This document shows, piece by piece, positions 25,147 to 37,400 of a stretch of DNA of 64,000 nt. The DNA is from Castor canadensis (lineage: Eukaryota > Chordata > Mammalia > Rodentia > Castoridae): NCBI RefSeq assembly GCF_047511655.1, contig NC_133394.1, positions 111,126,343 to 111,190,342 of the forward strand. The letters run 5' to 3'. Numbering within the stretch: position 1 is the stretch's first letter; each line of letters begins with the position of its first letter. Made by a program: the position numbers and the translations under genes. The notes beneath the pieces are model-generated. The model searched no databases and was not told the origin of the DNA. It saw only the letters and a list, made by a program, of their open reading frames with translations.

Positions 25147-28140
25147 GCACACACACTCCAAGTGCAGTGTTGTTGGCGCCAATTCTTGGGGAGGTTTCCA
25201 GCACTTTTATCTGTTCTTGATGTTCTGGGCTTGTTCCCAGAACCCAGTGGTTTTAGTTGTTGGATGTTTTATCAGGGGGATAAAGACCTCTAAAGGGCTC
25301 CCCTTGAAAAGAATGACATGTTAGTTGCTACAGAAAAGGACAAGGACAATGTTATTCTGCCCCAACTCCTCCCTCTCCCACTGTCTCATTAGCCTGTCAG
25401 TTCACTCCCAGTAAATAAATCTCCATCCCTGGGCAAGAGTAATGAGGACATTCATTTGTAAGCAAGCAAGGGAGGAATGTCTTTCCCAGGGGACTGCTGA
25501 AACAAAGGCGAGAAGGATAAAGCCAGGTGGAAAATTAGCGTTGATGGGAGTGAGATGCTCTAGAAGGGAAAGAAGCTAGCTAGTGAGGTATTTAATGTTG
25601 CTTTGTTTGTTGGTTTTTGTCAGCCAGTAACTGGCTTATTAAATTATTATGTGTATACTTCATTTAACTTCAGAAAATGGTTGCGATTTCCCTGAACCTC
25701 CTCCCATCCCCCAACACTAGGGCTCAATTTGTTAAACATTTCGATGCCAACTTGCAAAGCCACAAATATGGTCTGGGCTGAAGCTATTTTTCGGGAATGG
25801 CCCATCAATATTCTGCATGTTAGGATGTGGGAGCTCTTTTGAATAGGCCCAGCTCAACCATTTTGTCTTAAATGAGTCCTGATAGAAAGTGAGCTTTTCC
25901 TCCTCTAGGTTTTAATTAGTTTTTTAAATGCCACCATTTATTCAGTCCTAGTCACTGGAAATCCTGTGTAATCAGGGCTTGCAACCTTGAAACTCCCCAC
26001 AGAGCTCCCTCATTAATGAAGTCAGGGGCTGTGCTGTGACAAAACAAGCCCAGGGTGAGCTGAACCCACACGCGGGGACAGAAGGAAATGTGCCCACTTT
26101 TCACAACAGAACTTGGGTGGAAGCCACAAAGGTTACGTGAGCTCTCTCTTCTTGAGATTAGCCGTCCCCAGGAGTGACATGTGGCATCCACAGCTCAGCC
26201 CCCTAAAAAAAGGCTCCCTCACGCTGGTCTGCTGCCCTGGCTTTAGATTGCTTTTCTCTGCTGCCACCACAGTAGAAAGGTGGATGGACAATGCCCTTGA
26301 CACCTGCGTAAGGCGGTACAGGGTGTCAGCTCTGCTGGACAGTGGGGTGAGCTGTTCAGTGAGCTCAGTGTGCGGAGCCCTGCGTGGGCCTGGGCCTCAA
26401 CACCCTTTCAACCCTGCAGCCCATCCTCAGGGCCTTGCTTCTGAGAGACTCTGCTGCCGTGTTCTCATCCTTCCTTCTGACTTCAGGCTTATGCTCAACT
26501 GCCTTTCAGCTTCCTCGATCTCTGCAGAGATAAGGTCTTGTCCAGTACGGGCCGAGAGCCCAGACGGTTTGTTCTGAGGTTGACAGTGAGCTCCTCCATC
26601 CACACACCCTGGGTCTGGCATCCCACAGTCCTGCTCTTTCTGCTCCTTTTCTGTCTCTCCATCTCCTTACCCCTAGTACAGGTGGATTTTAGAAAATCCC
26701 AAAGAGACCACAGAGACCACCCCCCCAAAAGTCTACTTCCTTTTTTTACAGCTCAGCTGAGTAAGATGTATTTTTAAGGACACAAAATAGAATTTCCTAT
26801 TGTCAGGGCCAGGACTGCACATCCCTCAGGGGGCTCCACCCTGGCAGCTTACCCATTCCCCCCAGTGTGTTGTGCAAGGCAGAGAACAACTGATCTTGGG
26901 GGTCCTGACTTCCCTATGCCCTCCACGCAATCCTCTCCGGTATGGACCACGCTGGCTGCTTCTCCTCACTGGGTCTCCTCAGAGCAGCTCTGTTCCAATC
27001 CCAGGCTCCTGGTCAGTCTGCTGCAGACCCCAGCTCCATTCCCAGCATGGCTGTGTCCTCCTTGATAAGGAGTCCCTTATCCCTTGAAGGCTGCTTGTCA
27101 GGAGTGAGCCACACCACCTTATAGCAAGTGAAAAGCCAGGCCTCCCGTGGTACCAGGTCCAGAAGCTTCCACCTAGGTCTTCCCTAGGTCCATGTCACAT
27201 ATGGGAGGTATGGATATTGGGGTCAAATGGAGGTGGAAGGGTTTAAGTCAACTGCCAAGCCCATCCCACTTTCCCTCAGTGCTCCTCAGCCCACTCCATG
27301 TGTCTCCAAGAAGTGCTCCAAGGTTGCCTCATGCTCAGTGTCCATTCATTTTATTCAACAAATTCTTACTGTTACTACTGATGGGCAAAGCCTGTGGGGA
27401 GTTAAGCACATGTGATGAGACACAGCAGCCATAAAGAGCTACCTGGGGCATCAATTTCTTTCATTCATTCAACAAACATTAATTAATCACTATGTAGTTC
27501 AGGCAGGCGTCAAATTCACAATCCTTCTGCCTCAGCCTCCAGAGCGCTGGGATTACAGGTGTGTAGCCTATTCTCTTAACTCTTCAGACTTTGTTTGAGA
27601 GGCTAAAATGCAATGGTGATAAGATGAAAATAGTCTCTTTTTATAGATCTTACATTCTAGGAGGACTTAAGAGATTAAAAATAAGTGAATACACAGCAAA
27701 TAAAGTAATGGCAGCTGTTAAAAAGTTTCTAAGAGAATAACAAAGTACTAACATAAATAGGAATCTGCTTTCAGTGGAGTGGTCAGGGAAGACTTCACTG
27801 ATGAGGTTCTATTTAAGCTAAAATCCACAAATGAGAGAGAGGACCATCAGATAAAGAATACAGACCATTTTCTGCATAGAAAATAGCATGGGCAAAGGTC
27901 CTGTGGCACCCCATGGATAGTCATGAGAGCCATCCCACAGACAGACACATCCCTCTTTTTCCGCCTTCCCAATTGAGCCACAAAAGCTACCTTTTAGAAA
28001 TTGACCAGGCATTTCAGTTTTTTAGCATGTGACAGATAATTTTGCACGCTTCTCTCTTTCAGAAATGGTTTAAGCAGCGCCTGGCCCAGTGGCGGCGGTC
28101 GGAAGGCCTGCCCTCAGAGTGCAGATCTGTCACAGACTAG
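22024..28140 (+). CDS. HOPX: HOPX, homeodomain-only protein (spliced; join 22024-22167, 28063-28140)
   Basis: Joining the two exons gives a 73-residue protein, the family's usual length, starting MSAETASGPTEDQVEILEY and ending LPSECRSVTD. Known role: HOPX is a very small nuclear homeodomain protein that does not bind DNA. It modulates transcription, in heart by antagonising SRF and recruiting histone deacetylase, and it marks several stem and alveolar cell types. The atypical homeodomain covers roughly residues 8-66. Helix 3 reads KWFKQRLAQWRR: the WF pair is kept, but the base-contacting Asn51 of homeodomains is Gln53 here and the usual Arg53 is Leu55. The single coding intron (22168-28062, 5895 bp, GT-AG, phase 0) falls just before helix-3 WF, a common homeobox intron position. 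From memory, human HOPX has Asp25 and Ser30 where this copy has Asn25 and Pro30, and residue 57 (Gln here) varies among mammals. No frameshift or stop is present, so the gene looks intact. Confidence 0.97.
23530..23612 (-). repeat. ID/tRNA-type SINE (antisense)
   Basis: gggagtgctagggatccaacccagggtctcaagcacg ... ctacccctgagctacc. Confidence 0.7.
23630..23842 (-). repeat. MIR SINE (antisense)
   Basis: The antisense MIR order is visible: ttgctgtgtactatcctagactccttctaagtg, gtactcatagccc..aaaggttaagaaacttgcccatgacc, ggacttgaactctagcagtctggctccacaaccc. Confidence 0.7.
24440..24572 (-). repeat. B1 SINE (antisense)
   Basis: A TTTTG-rich tail is followed by gagacaaggtcttgatgtatagcccaggctggcctggaactc ... 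cctcccaagtgctgggattacaggc. Confidence 0.9.
25106..25157 (+). repeat. (CA)n microsatellite
   Basis: About 20 perfect CA dinucleotides, followed by imperfect repeats (agcacacacac). The intronic location is within HOPX. Confidence 0.95.
27485..27570 (-). repeat. B1-like SINE fragment (antisense)
   Basis: cactatgtagttcaggcaggcgtcaaattcacaatcc ... cagcctccagagcgctgggattacaggtgtg. It interrupts a stretch (ttcattcattcaacaaacattaattaatcac ... acattctaggaggac) resembling an ancient mammalian repeat. Confidence 0.75.
28063..28140 (+). CDS. HOPX: HOPX last coding exon (codons 49-73 plus stop)
   Basis: The acceptor tctctctttcag ends at 28062, and AAA TGG TTT follows in phase 0. The exon encodes 25 residues, KWFKQRLAQWRR (homeodomain helix 3) followed by the short C-terminal tail, and stops at TAG 28138-28140. 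The tail has no additional domain. Confidence 0.97.
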   Translation, partial: KWFKQRLAQWRRSEGLPSECRSVTD

Positions 28141-28665
28141 GGAGATGGCAGACAGACGTGGGCAGCTTCGCTCCATGAAGACCACTTGCTGTTTCTCTCC
28201 TCAGCTTAAACGGGCCATTTTGATTTTTCAGTGCAGTGTTGTATGTGCTGAGGTTTGCTGTCCTCTGTTTAACACAGTGTTGTATTTTTTAAATGTATGT
28301 AACTAGCAAAGAGACTAACAACAGGAAGCTAGACATAGCTTCTGCCTAAAGCAGTGGCTTGGCTGGGAGGGGTGCAAGGTACATTTACTTCCCTTTGGGT
28401 CTCGATGACAGATGTGTGACTACATCTGTCTGCTTCTGGCCCTCCATTTCTGAGTGAGTGGGGCTCCATGGAAATGAGAAGTATACTTGAGTTGTTCAAA
28501 TTTTATAAAACGGTTCCTTGGCTATGTTAATTTGGAAAGACCCCAGTTATGGCAGAAAAGCAAGAAACCAAGACAAAAATCTACAGAAAGCCTTGAATTC
28601 ACCTTATTTAAATGTATTTGTTAAATTTATTTTGCAAAATAAAATGAACTGCTCTTTGTCTCCAG
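28141..28665 (+). other. HOPX: HOPX 3'UTR
   Basis: This unique, repeat-free AT-rich sequence follows the stop codon. It contains two copies of a cagtgttgtat motif (28233 and 28276 areas) and ends near a canonical poly(A) signal at 28638. The 3' boundary is estimated as 15-30 nt past the signal. Confidence 0.8.
28638..28643 (+). terminator. HOPX: HOPX polyadenylation signal AATAAA
   Basis: An exact AATAAA hexamer lies about 500 bp after the HOPX stop. It is followed by a T/GT-containing stretch (ctgctctttgtctcc) that could serve as the downstream element. It is the first canonical hexamer after the stop. Confidence 0.8.
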
Positions 28666-28982
28666 AATGATATTTGAAGCAAACCTTTACTTTTTGCTGA
28701 AAAGCACTGAGTTTCTGAGGATTTTTGTCTGTCAGAGAGAAACAGAATAGCTTCTCCTAGGAGCAGCTAAAAACAGAGCTGTCATTTTTCAAATCCTGCT
28801 GCTCAAAGTGTGGTCCTGGACCAGTGCCACCCACAGCCTTAGCGGCGAGCTTGTGAGACGTGCAGTGTCACACCCTATCTAGACCCACAGAATCAGAACC
28901 CGTATTTTTACTGAGGTCCCCAAATGGTTCATCTGCTTAGGAAGCGAGCAGGCAATCTGCACCCATTTACTGACAACACAGC

Positions 28983-29322
28983 TTTTTTGGGGGGAGGGGG
29001 GCGGTAACTGAGGTTTGAACTCAGGGCCTCACGTTTGCTAGGCAAGCGTTCTACAACTTCAGCCATACCGCCAGCCCTTTTCACTTTAGTTATTTTTCAG
29101 ATAGGGTCTCATACTTCGTGCCTGGGTTAGCCTCAGACTGGCTCCTACCTATGCCTCTCACCTAGCTGGAATCACACGGAGACCACTATGCCCACCCAAC
29201 TTGTTGAGATGGGGTCTTGCTAATATTTTCCCCTGGCTGACCTCAAACCACAATTTTCCTGACCTCTGCATCCCAAGTAGCTGGGATTTATAGGTGTGAG
29301 CCACCAGTGCCTGACCACCTTA
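28983..29322 (-). repeat. Long composite SINE (antisense)
   Basis: gaggtttgaactcagggcctcacgtttgctaggcaagcg ... ccgccagccc, then two antisense B1-like segments ending gtgtgagccaccagtgcctgacc. Confidence 0.9.
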
Positions 29323-29410
29323 AAAGCCTTATAGTCTTTGTCAATTGAGATTGTGTCTGATTGCATGGAATAGTAACTTGGTTACAATGAACTAATCACA
29401 TAGACTGTCT

Positions 29411-29458
29411 CCCCGTCTTGAGTGCTGGGATTACAGGTGTGTACCACCACACCTGCCT
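29411..29458 (-). repeat. B1-like SINE fragment (antisense)
   Basis: gagtgctgggattacaggtgtgtaccaccacacctgcc. Confidence 0.7.
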
Positions 29459-30864
29459 TTCTACTTTGCTATCTTTAGCACACGTCTGTTGTGTTCGTGG
29501 ACAGAAGATGGATACTGAGATGTTGAGTCTGCATGGTGGGGGTGGGGAGCAAGCTACAGTGAATGCACAAGTGAAGGGCAAATGCCACTAATTGTCCCCT
29601 GCCCCCAAAACATGTTTCCTGGAAGCCCCCATCTATCAACTTCCACCCACACCTCGTTGGCAGCCAAATATCTGCCCCTAAGTGCCTGGGTGTCTGGAAG
29701 GGGAGTGTTTGTAATTGGTGTATTGCTGCCTTGAGCAAAAGCAGGGTTTTATAGGTGAGAAGGAAGGAAAGGATGGCTATTGGGAAGGTCCCTGTCACTG
29801 GGGTCTGCTTCAGAACCCTTATTTCACAGTTCTTTGAAATAAAAAGCCAGAAGGACACCTGTGTGCCAGATCATGTGGACAGCCCTGGCAAGCTTCCCAT
29901 CCCTCCACCTTCAGACAGCTCTCATATAAACAAACTCGGAAAACAGGCTGGGTGCTGACCTCTGTCTGGGAAAAAGAAGGGGGAAGGTGAGGATGAGGCA
30001 GGAAGGTGAGGAGGAAGGTGAATGTCTGCACAGTTAATAACTGCAGAGAGCAATGTCACTTTTCACAGCATTCACGAAGGTCGGCTAACAGGCAGGGAGG
30101 GGAAGTGTGGCTAAGATGACCGTGGGCAAAGCAGACTGGGAGTCAGTGCAGATTTCCCTAAGTGACTGTGAGAGGGAAGCTAAACCAGGTCTAAGACCTG
30201 GGTCAAAAGTCCTTTGCGCACACCTGAGCCAGGAGTGAAGAACAGTTCAGGACAAGAAGCGTTAGCCAGTTGGCACAGCGTGCCTCACACAAAGGTCACT
30301 CCCTGTGCACAACTCTAGAGAAGCCTCGAACGGCAGGTGCTGGGGGAAGAGGGGAATGAGGACTTGGTGTCCTTTTAGATGTGAGTTTGTTACCAGGACT
30401 AATGTCCAGTTTACTTTTTTAACCATAGAACAAGGATTGAAATACCGTATGAAAAAAGAAGCATTTGGTAAATAAACAGTAATCACGATTGCTTCAGAGT
30501 GCTAAAGAAGTCGGGAAAGGCTCATTTTGATGCCTAAGTCTCAATGAGAACCAGAGCCCCAAGTTTTATATGGAGTCTTCTGGACGCCCAGGGTCCACAG
30601 CAAAGTGATAACAGCCTCCCAAGGGTGAGAAACTGTACCACTACCCCCTGCCTTTTCTGCCTAGTGTCCTAGTTCTGGTGCTGCAGACACTGTGGATACA
30701 ACTGGACTCAAAACCATCCCCACAGCCCACCTTCCTCCACACAGGCATCCTCCCATCCGTCCTTGAAGTAGCAGTGGACACAGGACAGTGTCTAGCCAAC
30801 AAGGCTTACGTTGGAGACTGGGGTCTCCCAAGGCTTGAGGGAACATTTTTAGTTTTGCATTTCT

Positions 30865-30945
30865 TTTCTTTTTTTCCTGGTTAAGCTCAAGGCCTTGTGC
30901 TTGCTAGGCAAGGCGCTCTACCACTTAAGCCACTCTGCCAGCCCT
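30865..30945 (-). repeat. tRNA-derived SINE (antisense)
   Basis: aaggccttgtgcttgctaggcaaggcgctctaccacttaagccactctgccagccc. Confidence 0.85.
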
Positions 30946-31940
30946 ATTTTTGCATTTCTTGATAAAAGGTACACATGCAGCAGGTGCTGTTCTGTCCTCC
31001 TTTTTTGTCTTGAACCCATTTCATTTGTTAACTGTAGAAACAGAGGTGCACAAGGAGAAAGAAAAAAAAGAAACAAACAAAATACAATATAATTACAAAA
31101 GCCCTAATAATTACCCAGGATTCCACCACCCAGAGGTAACAGCTTCTTCACCTTGGTGTTATTGCACACCTTATAGGGTGGGAAGAACTTACCCTTTTAG
31201 AAGCTAGTTGTAGTTTGAACTGTTGCCTTGAGAAAATGAAAGAATTCCTTCCTAGGAAAAAAAGTTGGTTCATTTGTTTAGGAAAATATGATGTATTTTG
31301 GGGACTGTGAAATACAGGTCTAGAAGGAGAAGGAAAAAAAGAAGGCAGTGGCTATGCACAATAAGATACATGAGTTTAGTGCTTTGTCCCATGGAAACTC
31401 AGGTAGGAGGATATTTGGGACCCTTGGGCACTTGAACGTAGGGAAAGATGGAGAATAATCTGGAAGGGAGGCCAGGTTCCAACACTCTGTCACTGGCCAG
31501 AAGAGAACCAGAGAGAGACTGGTGGGCTCGGCCTGGAACCTCACACTGTTACCCTTGGTCCCCTTTGGTATCAGCACCCTTACATTTCAGGGCTCCTTCC
31601 ACTTTCCATGTTTCTGACAGGACAGTCAACCCAAGGGCCTCAGAGCCCCACTCTAGGACAGACACAAGACTGGGCTGGCCAATCACAGTGCCAGGGACTA
31701 AACCAATGAACAGGTAGGTGCCTGACCTAAGCTGGGCCAATTGAAGGCCCTTTCTCAATTGACCTGGAGAGAAAGGTCTTTATTATCCTCTTGCATGGAA
31801 ATGGTGAGGATGGAGGTTTGGAGTTGTAAGTGACAATCTTCCAGTCACTCTGTAATGGGAGAGAATGAAGCCAGGCAGAGATGGGAGAGGGAGAGAGTGA
31901 GTCTTGTGGTCCTGGTTCTCGCTGTACCCCAGCCTAATGG

Positions 31941-31967
31941 CTCACCATGAATTCCCTTCATGGTGAG
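31941..31967. repeat. Perfect inverted repeat, 11-bp arms
   Basis: Arms ctcaccatgaa and ttcatggtgag are exact reverse complements, separated by a 5-nt loop (ttccc). Confidence 0.95.
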
Positions 31968-32481
31968 TACCTGTCATTCATAGGAAAGGAGTCCTGATCA
32001 GTGGCGGGAAGGAAGAGAGAAATTCATGGAAGGAGGAGGATAAGCCACCAGGGAAATCAAGAATCCAGGAGAAGTAGCCAACAAGCCTTAAAAATAACTG
32101 GCAAAGCACCACAATTGTCTTAGTCAATGTGGACTTGAGGAAAAAAAAATGTTTTTACAAAATTAAGGAAGAGAAGGTCACCGGAGCATAGACAATTTAT
32201 GGACATTAACATAACATACTTTTTTTTGAAGTAAATGCAAATGCGTGATAGATAAGATTTTGTTACCATTTGGGGACATTTTGCTACTCTCTCAGCCTGT
32301 GCTGTCTCCCAGTAGGCATCTCGTTCCACATATTTCATTGCCCAAAAGAGGGAATTTTAAAAACCTCATTTCAACTGTTTCAACTGTGTCCCTGCCTGAG
32401 CTCAATGTCAAAGTGATTAGTAGTAATGATAGCAATAAAAATAATTTAAAAGTTATGTCCTCTTCCCAGTTGTGTCCTTGA

Positions 32482-32684
32482 GTGGGACTGGGGTTTGAAC
32501 TCAGGGCTTTGTGCTTGCAAAGCAGGTACTCTAACCCTTGAGCCACACCTCCAGTCCATTTTGCTCTGGTTATTTTAGAGATGGGTCTCAGTATTTTCCC
32601 AGGTTGGCCTTGAACCTTGATCCTCCCAACCTCAGCCTCCTAAGTAGTGAGGATTACAGAAGTGAGGCATTGGTGCCTGAATTT
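32482..32684 (-). repeat. Composite SINE (antisense)
   Basis: ctggggtttgaactcagggctttgtgcttgcaaagcag ... ccacacctccagtcc, then a B1-like part ending gtgaggattacagaagtgaggc. Confidence 0.85.
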
Positions 32685-33287
32685 TTGTGTTCTTTATAAA
32701 CAATTATAGGTATGAAGAAGCCAAGGTTCCTAGAGGCCCTTTTCCCTCGCCTTCACCATCCCAGTTGTGCAGGTACAAACACTTGAGTACTGCTGACAAG
32801 GAAGGAATACACTGGAAACATGCACTTCAATGTGGTGTCTTCTAGGCCTTTGTCACCTAAGCTCAGAAAAGCATTGGAAACATTGGTTGGACTCTCATTT
32901 CTGTAACTCATACAGCTACTCCAGTGTGCCAGTGGCCTGACTCACAGTCAGGTGAGTCATCCTTAGAGTTCCAGATAAGCAATGCAAAGAATGTTCTTTC
33001 TTCTTCTTCTGGGTAGAAGCTCCCTCTTCCCACTCCTATGTGAGAAGCTTTCCGGGTGGGAATCAGCATTGTCTAGGAGCAATGAAGGCAAGGTTTCTGG
33101 GAGAAGTAACTCTGAGACTAGACTCCTCAGGGGTGTAGGAACTATGGCCAGAATCAGGGAGTGTGTTCAGGATACAGAACGTGTTCTGTGTGTATATTTA
33201 TGTGGCCAGAGGACAGAGTGGCAGTACAGGATTCTGTTTTCCCCTTGGCCCTTCTCCACTTCTTCCTGAGGTTTTTGTTTGTTTGTT

Positions 33288-33495
33288 TGGTGAATCTGGG
33301 GTTTGAACTCAGGGTTTACATTTGCAAAGCAGACACTCTACAGCTTGAGCCACACCTCCAGTCCATTTTGCTTTGCTTATTTTGGAGATGAGGGTATCAT
33401 GAATTACTTGCTTGGCCTGGTCTCAAACTGTGATCCTCCTGATCTCAGCCTCCAAAGTCACTAGGATTATAGGTGTGAGCCACTGCACCTAGCTT
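33288..33495 (-). repeat. Composite SINE (antisense)
   Basis: The structure is the same as at 32482, with the shared diagnostic phrase cttgagccacacctccagtccattttgct, indicating the same SINE subfamily. Confidence 0.85.
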
Positions 33496-33664
33496 ATTCC
33501 TGAGTTTTATCTGGGAGATGGCTGCCCAGCTGAAGACTGAGTTTTCTTATTCTTCTTGCAGTTGGATATTTTTAGCCAGCCTCCAGGATGCCTCCACAAA
33601 CTCTACCTCCTGATGTTCAGACTTTTTCACAGTCCCTCCCACAATGTGCTCGGCTTGCTCTGTG

Positions 33665-34053
33665 TCCTGATCCATTTCTGTTGCTAATACAGAGTGCCTG
33701 AAAGTGAACAACTTACAGAAGAAAGAAGTTTATTTAGGCTTCTGGTTCTGGAAGCTGGAAAGTCCAAGATCTGGCAGCCACATCTGGTGAGGGCCTTGTG
33801 CTGCTTCAAAACATGGCAGAAGTTGGAAAGGGCCAGGTGGCACCTGCCAAACAAGCAAAACATGAGGAGTGCCTTGCTTCCTAACAGCCCACTTCACAGT
33901 AACTACTCCATTCCCACCAGAATTAACCCAGCCCATGAGAAAGGCACTTGAGGACCTAACCACCTCTTAAAGACCCCAGCTCCCAACACCACCACAACAG
34001 GAATCAAATTTAGCCTGAGTTTCAGAGAAGACAGACCACACTCAAACCATAGC
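33665..34053 (-). repeat. MaLR (MST-like) LTR, antisense
   Basis: Antisense MaLR-like signatures occur in order: gaagtttatttaggcttctggttctgg, ctggtgagggcctt, ctcccaacaccaccacaacaggaatcaaattt, and cactcaaaccatagcc at the end. Confidence 0.6.
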
Positions 34054-34139
34054 CATCTGTGCGACTAATGAAAACACCAGGAATTGTGGAGAGGGTCTCT
34101 TCGGAAAGACACTATAGCTTCTTTCTCTTCTCCTTCCCT

Positions 34140-34435
34140 CTGGTATTGCTTATTTTGGGGGATACCAGCCGCCATGTTGGGCAGCTCTGTGGAGATGCCC
34201 ACATGGCAAGGAACTGAGGCCTCCTGAATCAGCTGGTGGGAACTGAGGTTTGCCAAAAGCTGGGCAAATGAGCACAGAGGTACAGCTCCTGCCCCAGCCG
34301 GACAGCTGCAGCCCTCTAGCCACAGCACTCACCTAGGCTGCTCCCAGAGGTGCTTGATACAATAAATCTTTGCTGTTTTTATCTGCTGGGCTTTGGAGCA
34401 AAGTGTCTTGCAGCAATGGATAGCTAAAACACAGG
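34140..34435 (+). repeat. MaLR-type LTR remnant
   Basis: Recognisable pieces include cccacatggcaaggaactgaggcctcctgaatcagc and an end region with aataaatctttgctg ... cagcaatggatagctaaaac. The subfamily is uncertain. Confidence 0.45.
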
Positions 34436-34439
34436 ATGT

Positions 34440-37400
34440 GGACAAGGCAGTGATGTGTGCCACTTTGGGACCATGCCTGTAAGACGGGTAAGAATGCTCT
34501 CTTGTTTTTCATGCTCCAGCTAGAACGCAACCATCCTAGGTGGTAATGAGCCATTTTAGATCATGTGGGCCACAGCAACACCTTGGGACCAGAGGATAAC
34601 CATACCAAAAGAGCCCAGTTTTCTGTACGTGTCAGGAAATACTAAGGCTAGTTACATATAACCTCCATTCTCAGTAGCTTAAAAGCAATGGTGACTGAGG
34701 AGCATAGTGGTGCATGCCTGTAATCACAGCACTATATGAGATGGAGGCAGGAGAGTCAAGAGTTTGACATCAGCCTGGGCTATTAGGGAGTTCAAGGTCA
34801 CCTTGGGCTAACAGAGTGAGACTCTATCTCAAAAAAACAAAAACTAAAACAACAACAAAAAGAGAATCTGCTACAGATCTGGACAATTTGGGTGTATCTG
34901 TCCTGTGTATCAGTAGCACTTACACAAATTTCAGTGGAAGTTCAAAGAGTGAGAGCCTTGCTCTGGCAACTAGTATCCACGTTCCTTTGGGCAAAGAAAG
35001 TTGCATGACCAAATCTAACCCCAAAGGGACAGAGGACAATCTTCCCATATTTCCAAAGAAAGCACTGGAAATACTTTTTCAGCAGAACAGGTATTGACCA
35101 AGGCACTCAAACCATCAGCCCTGTAGTTTTTTGCAGGAAGGTACCTGGATAAAGAAATAAATGTCTAGGTTTATTTGGGGACCTTGGATTATAGACTCCA
35201 GCCCGAATCCTATGCAAGAAAGATGTATAGGTATCAAAGAATGGATCTAGACCCTGCCTACCTCCTAACTGGTTCTGACGTTATTGACAAGGAAGACCAA
35301 AGGCACACGAATGGATAGTATCCCTTTGCCCTTCTAGATTCACTCTGCATCCTTTTCTAACCTACTCTGTGGCCAAGGAGGTGACATTCACCAATACCTC
35401 ACCTAGGATCCCTTGCTCTCTAACTTCTGGTTGGGTTTGGCCACTGAGAGTCAGTAGCAGGAGGTCATAGGATAAACAGAGATTCCAGGGCACCCCCCCC
35501 CCCCGCCCGCCCATTCCCCAGCTATGTGCATCCAGAGTTAGGTCTGACAGTGTCTATCTTCTGCCCAAGGCCATAGCTGCAGTCAGGAAGTCCTCTCCCA
35601 GCTTCTAGTAATATCTCCCTCCTTGACCCAGTCTAAGTCTAGAAGTGATAACTGTAGTTAACCCCGAAACTGTCCTTGCTGGTTTCCCTTAATATCCTCC
35701 ATACCTTTGTAGAGTCCCTGCATTAAATCGTCTTCAGCTACCTCTGCTGTAGATTTCCTGTTGGTACTCAGACCAATACAATACTTCTCCTCAGATTATA
35801 GCTATTAATCAAAAAAACCCAAAGACACGAGAAATGGGCAAACATGAACGCCTTTGGAGCAACTGTGTAGTGATCATCACAAACACGCATTAGTGCCCAA
35901 ATCTCACAAAGCATGGCAAGGATAATCCCTTTATTGTCACCATCAAGATAGGAGAAGCCAACTGACATCTGACACGTGGCTCCAAGCTAAATCATTCCCG
36001 TGAAAAGCTAGTTGACCTACTTATCCCAAAATTAAAGCTTATTGCCAAATAGTGTATTCATTTCAAATATCTTTGGCTTACCAACTTGACTGCCTAGCTG
36101 GGTTCCACTGAGTGCAGCCAGGAAGCTCTAAACTAAAACATGGAGTCTGCCAGGTTTCTCTTTGAACAAGGTTCAGGGAGGCCTCCCAAAACCTCACAGG
36201 CCACAAAGAGGACAGCCCAGGAACCATGGTTTTTGTCCACAAAGATATCTGGAACAGAAATCCTTCTATGATCAAATAGCAGAGCTAGGAAGAAAATGAA
36301 AAATGTCAGCTTCTTTCTTCATTTATTAAAATATTTACTTGATCTTATTCAAAATAAATAATGAAAACAAAATCATGTTTATGTATTAGGATGCTTTTGA
36401 CTTACTGAGTTTCTATTTTCCTTCAAAACAAAGGCAGGTGAATCCAGGCTTGGTTAGTTAATGAGGCCAAGACTCTCAGTCATTCCTTCTGGGACTGTTG
36501 TCTGTCTCCTCACGCTCACAAGGTAACTGCTCTAGCTCCAGCCATCACACTTCACATGACATAGTCCAAACACAGAAGGAAAAGCCCCAACTTTCTCTTT
36601 AGATATCTCTTCTTTTTATTTTCTCAGGAGAAAAACATTTTACCCAGAAACTCCTCATCAGTGCTCCCTTCCTTCTCCTTGTCTGGAGTTAGGCCACAGG
36701 CATACTGCATGCCTGTAATTGGCAAAGGTTGTCAGCACATAGAACAGACTGGCATGAAGCAGGAGCTTCTTTACTGTTTGTTGAATGAATGAAAGGTGAG
36801 TTGGATTACCACGGTTGGGTTAGGCCAATTACAGCCCATTCTTAGAGCCTGGTTTTTCCTCGAACGCATTGTCGCCTGATGGCTGAAGACAGCTGGCATT
36901 TTCTTATCAAGAAAGAGGAAAGGAATGACGGTGGGCAGTTGGCCAACGGTGTGTCCATGTTACACTGTTGCTTCTTAGAGGAGAAGAAAGAATGGCCCAG
37001 TAAAAGAGCTATTGTCCCCTAATGGTTACTGTGTTTAAAAAAAAATAGTTTTTTAAAAAAATTTTTCATGCAAGAGAGTGTCTCATTAACTGACAAATTA
37101 CCATATTCTAAAGAGGAATGGGGGAAATCTTTTTTTTTTTTGCCCTGCTTAGAAGATTCTCCCTGCCCCAACCCAGGCAGGGAGACATGTCTCCTTAGAT
37201 GACGGCGTGTGCAGCCCTCTCCACACTGGCTTCCACGCCTGTTCCCGCCTCTCTCACTCCTGTCATCAAGGCTGTGTGCGTCTACCAGGCCCGTCCCTCT
37301 TCTGTGCACACACTCCAACCCCTCTCCTTTGCAGTTAGGTATGTGGTGCCACTTGGCGTGCAGTGCAGCGTGGGTAAGGTGACAGATGTGGCTGCTTCAT

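Larger units (their letters stand above)
22168..28062 (+). other. HOPX: HOPX coding intron
   Basis: This is a GT-AG intron (gtgagt ... tctctctttcag) of 5895 bp, phase 0. It contains a tRNA-type SINE (23530), a MIR (23630), antisense B1 copies (24440 and 27485) and a (CA)n tract (25106). The remainder looks unique and noncoding. Confidence 0.9.
28680..33660. other. Intergenic flank, no gene seen
   Basis: Apart from the SINEs at 28983, 29411, 30865, 32482 and 33288, this reads as unique noncoding sequence. Short open frames show no family resemblance. Confidence 0.6.

Noticed and set aside
26113-26577. 154-residue + strand frame within the HOPX intron
   Set aside because: It has no homology that I recognise and lies in ordinary intronic sequence. 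HOPX has no known exon encoding such a peptide.
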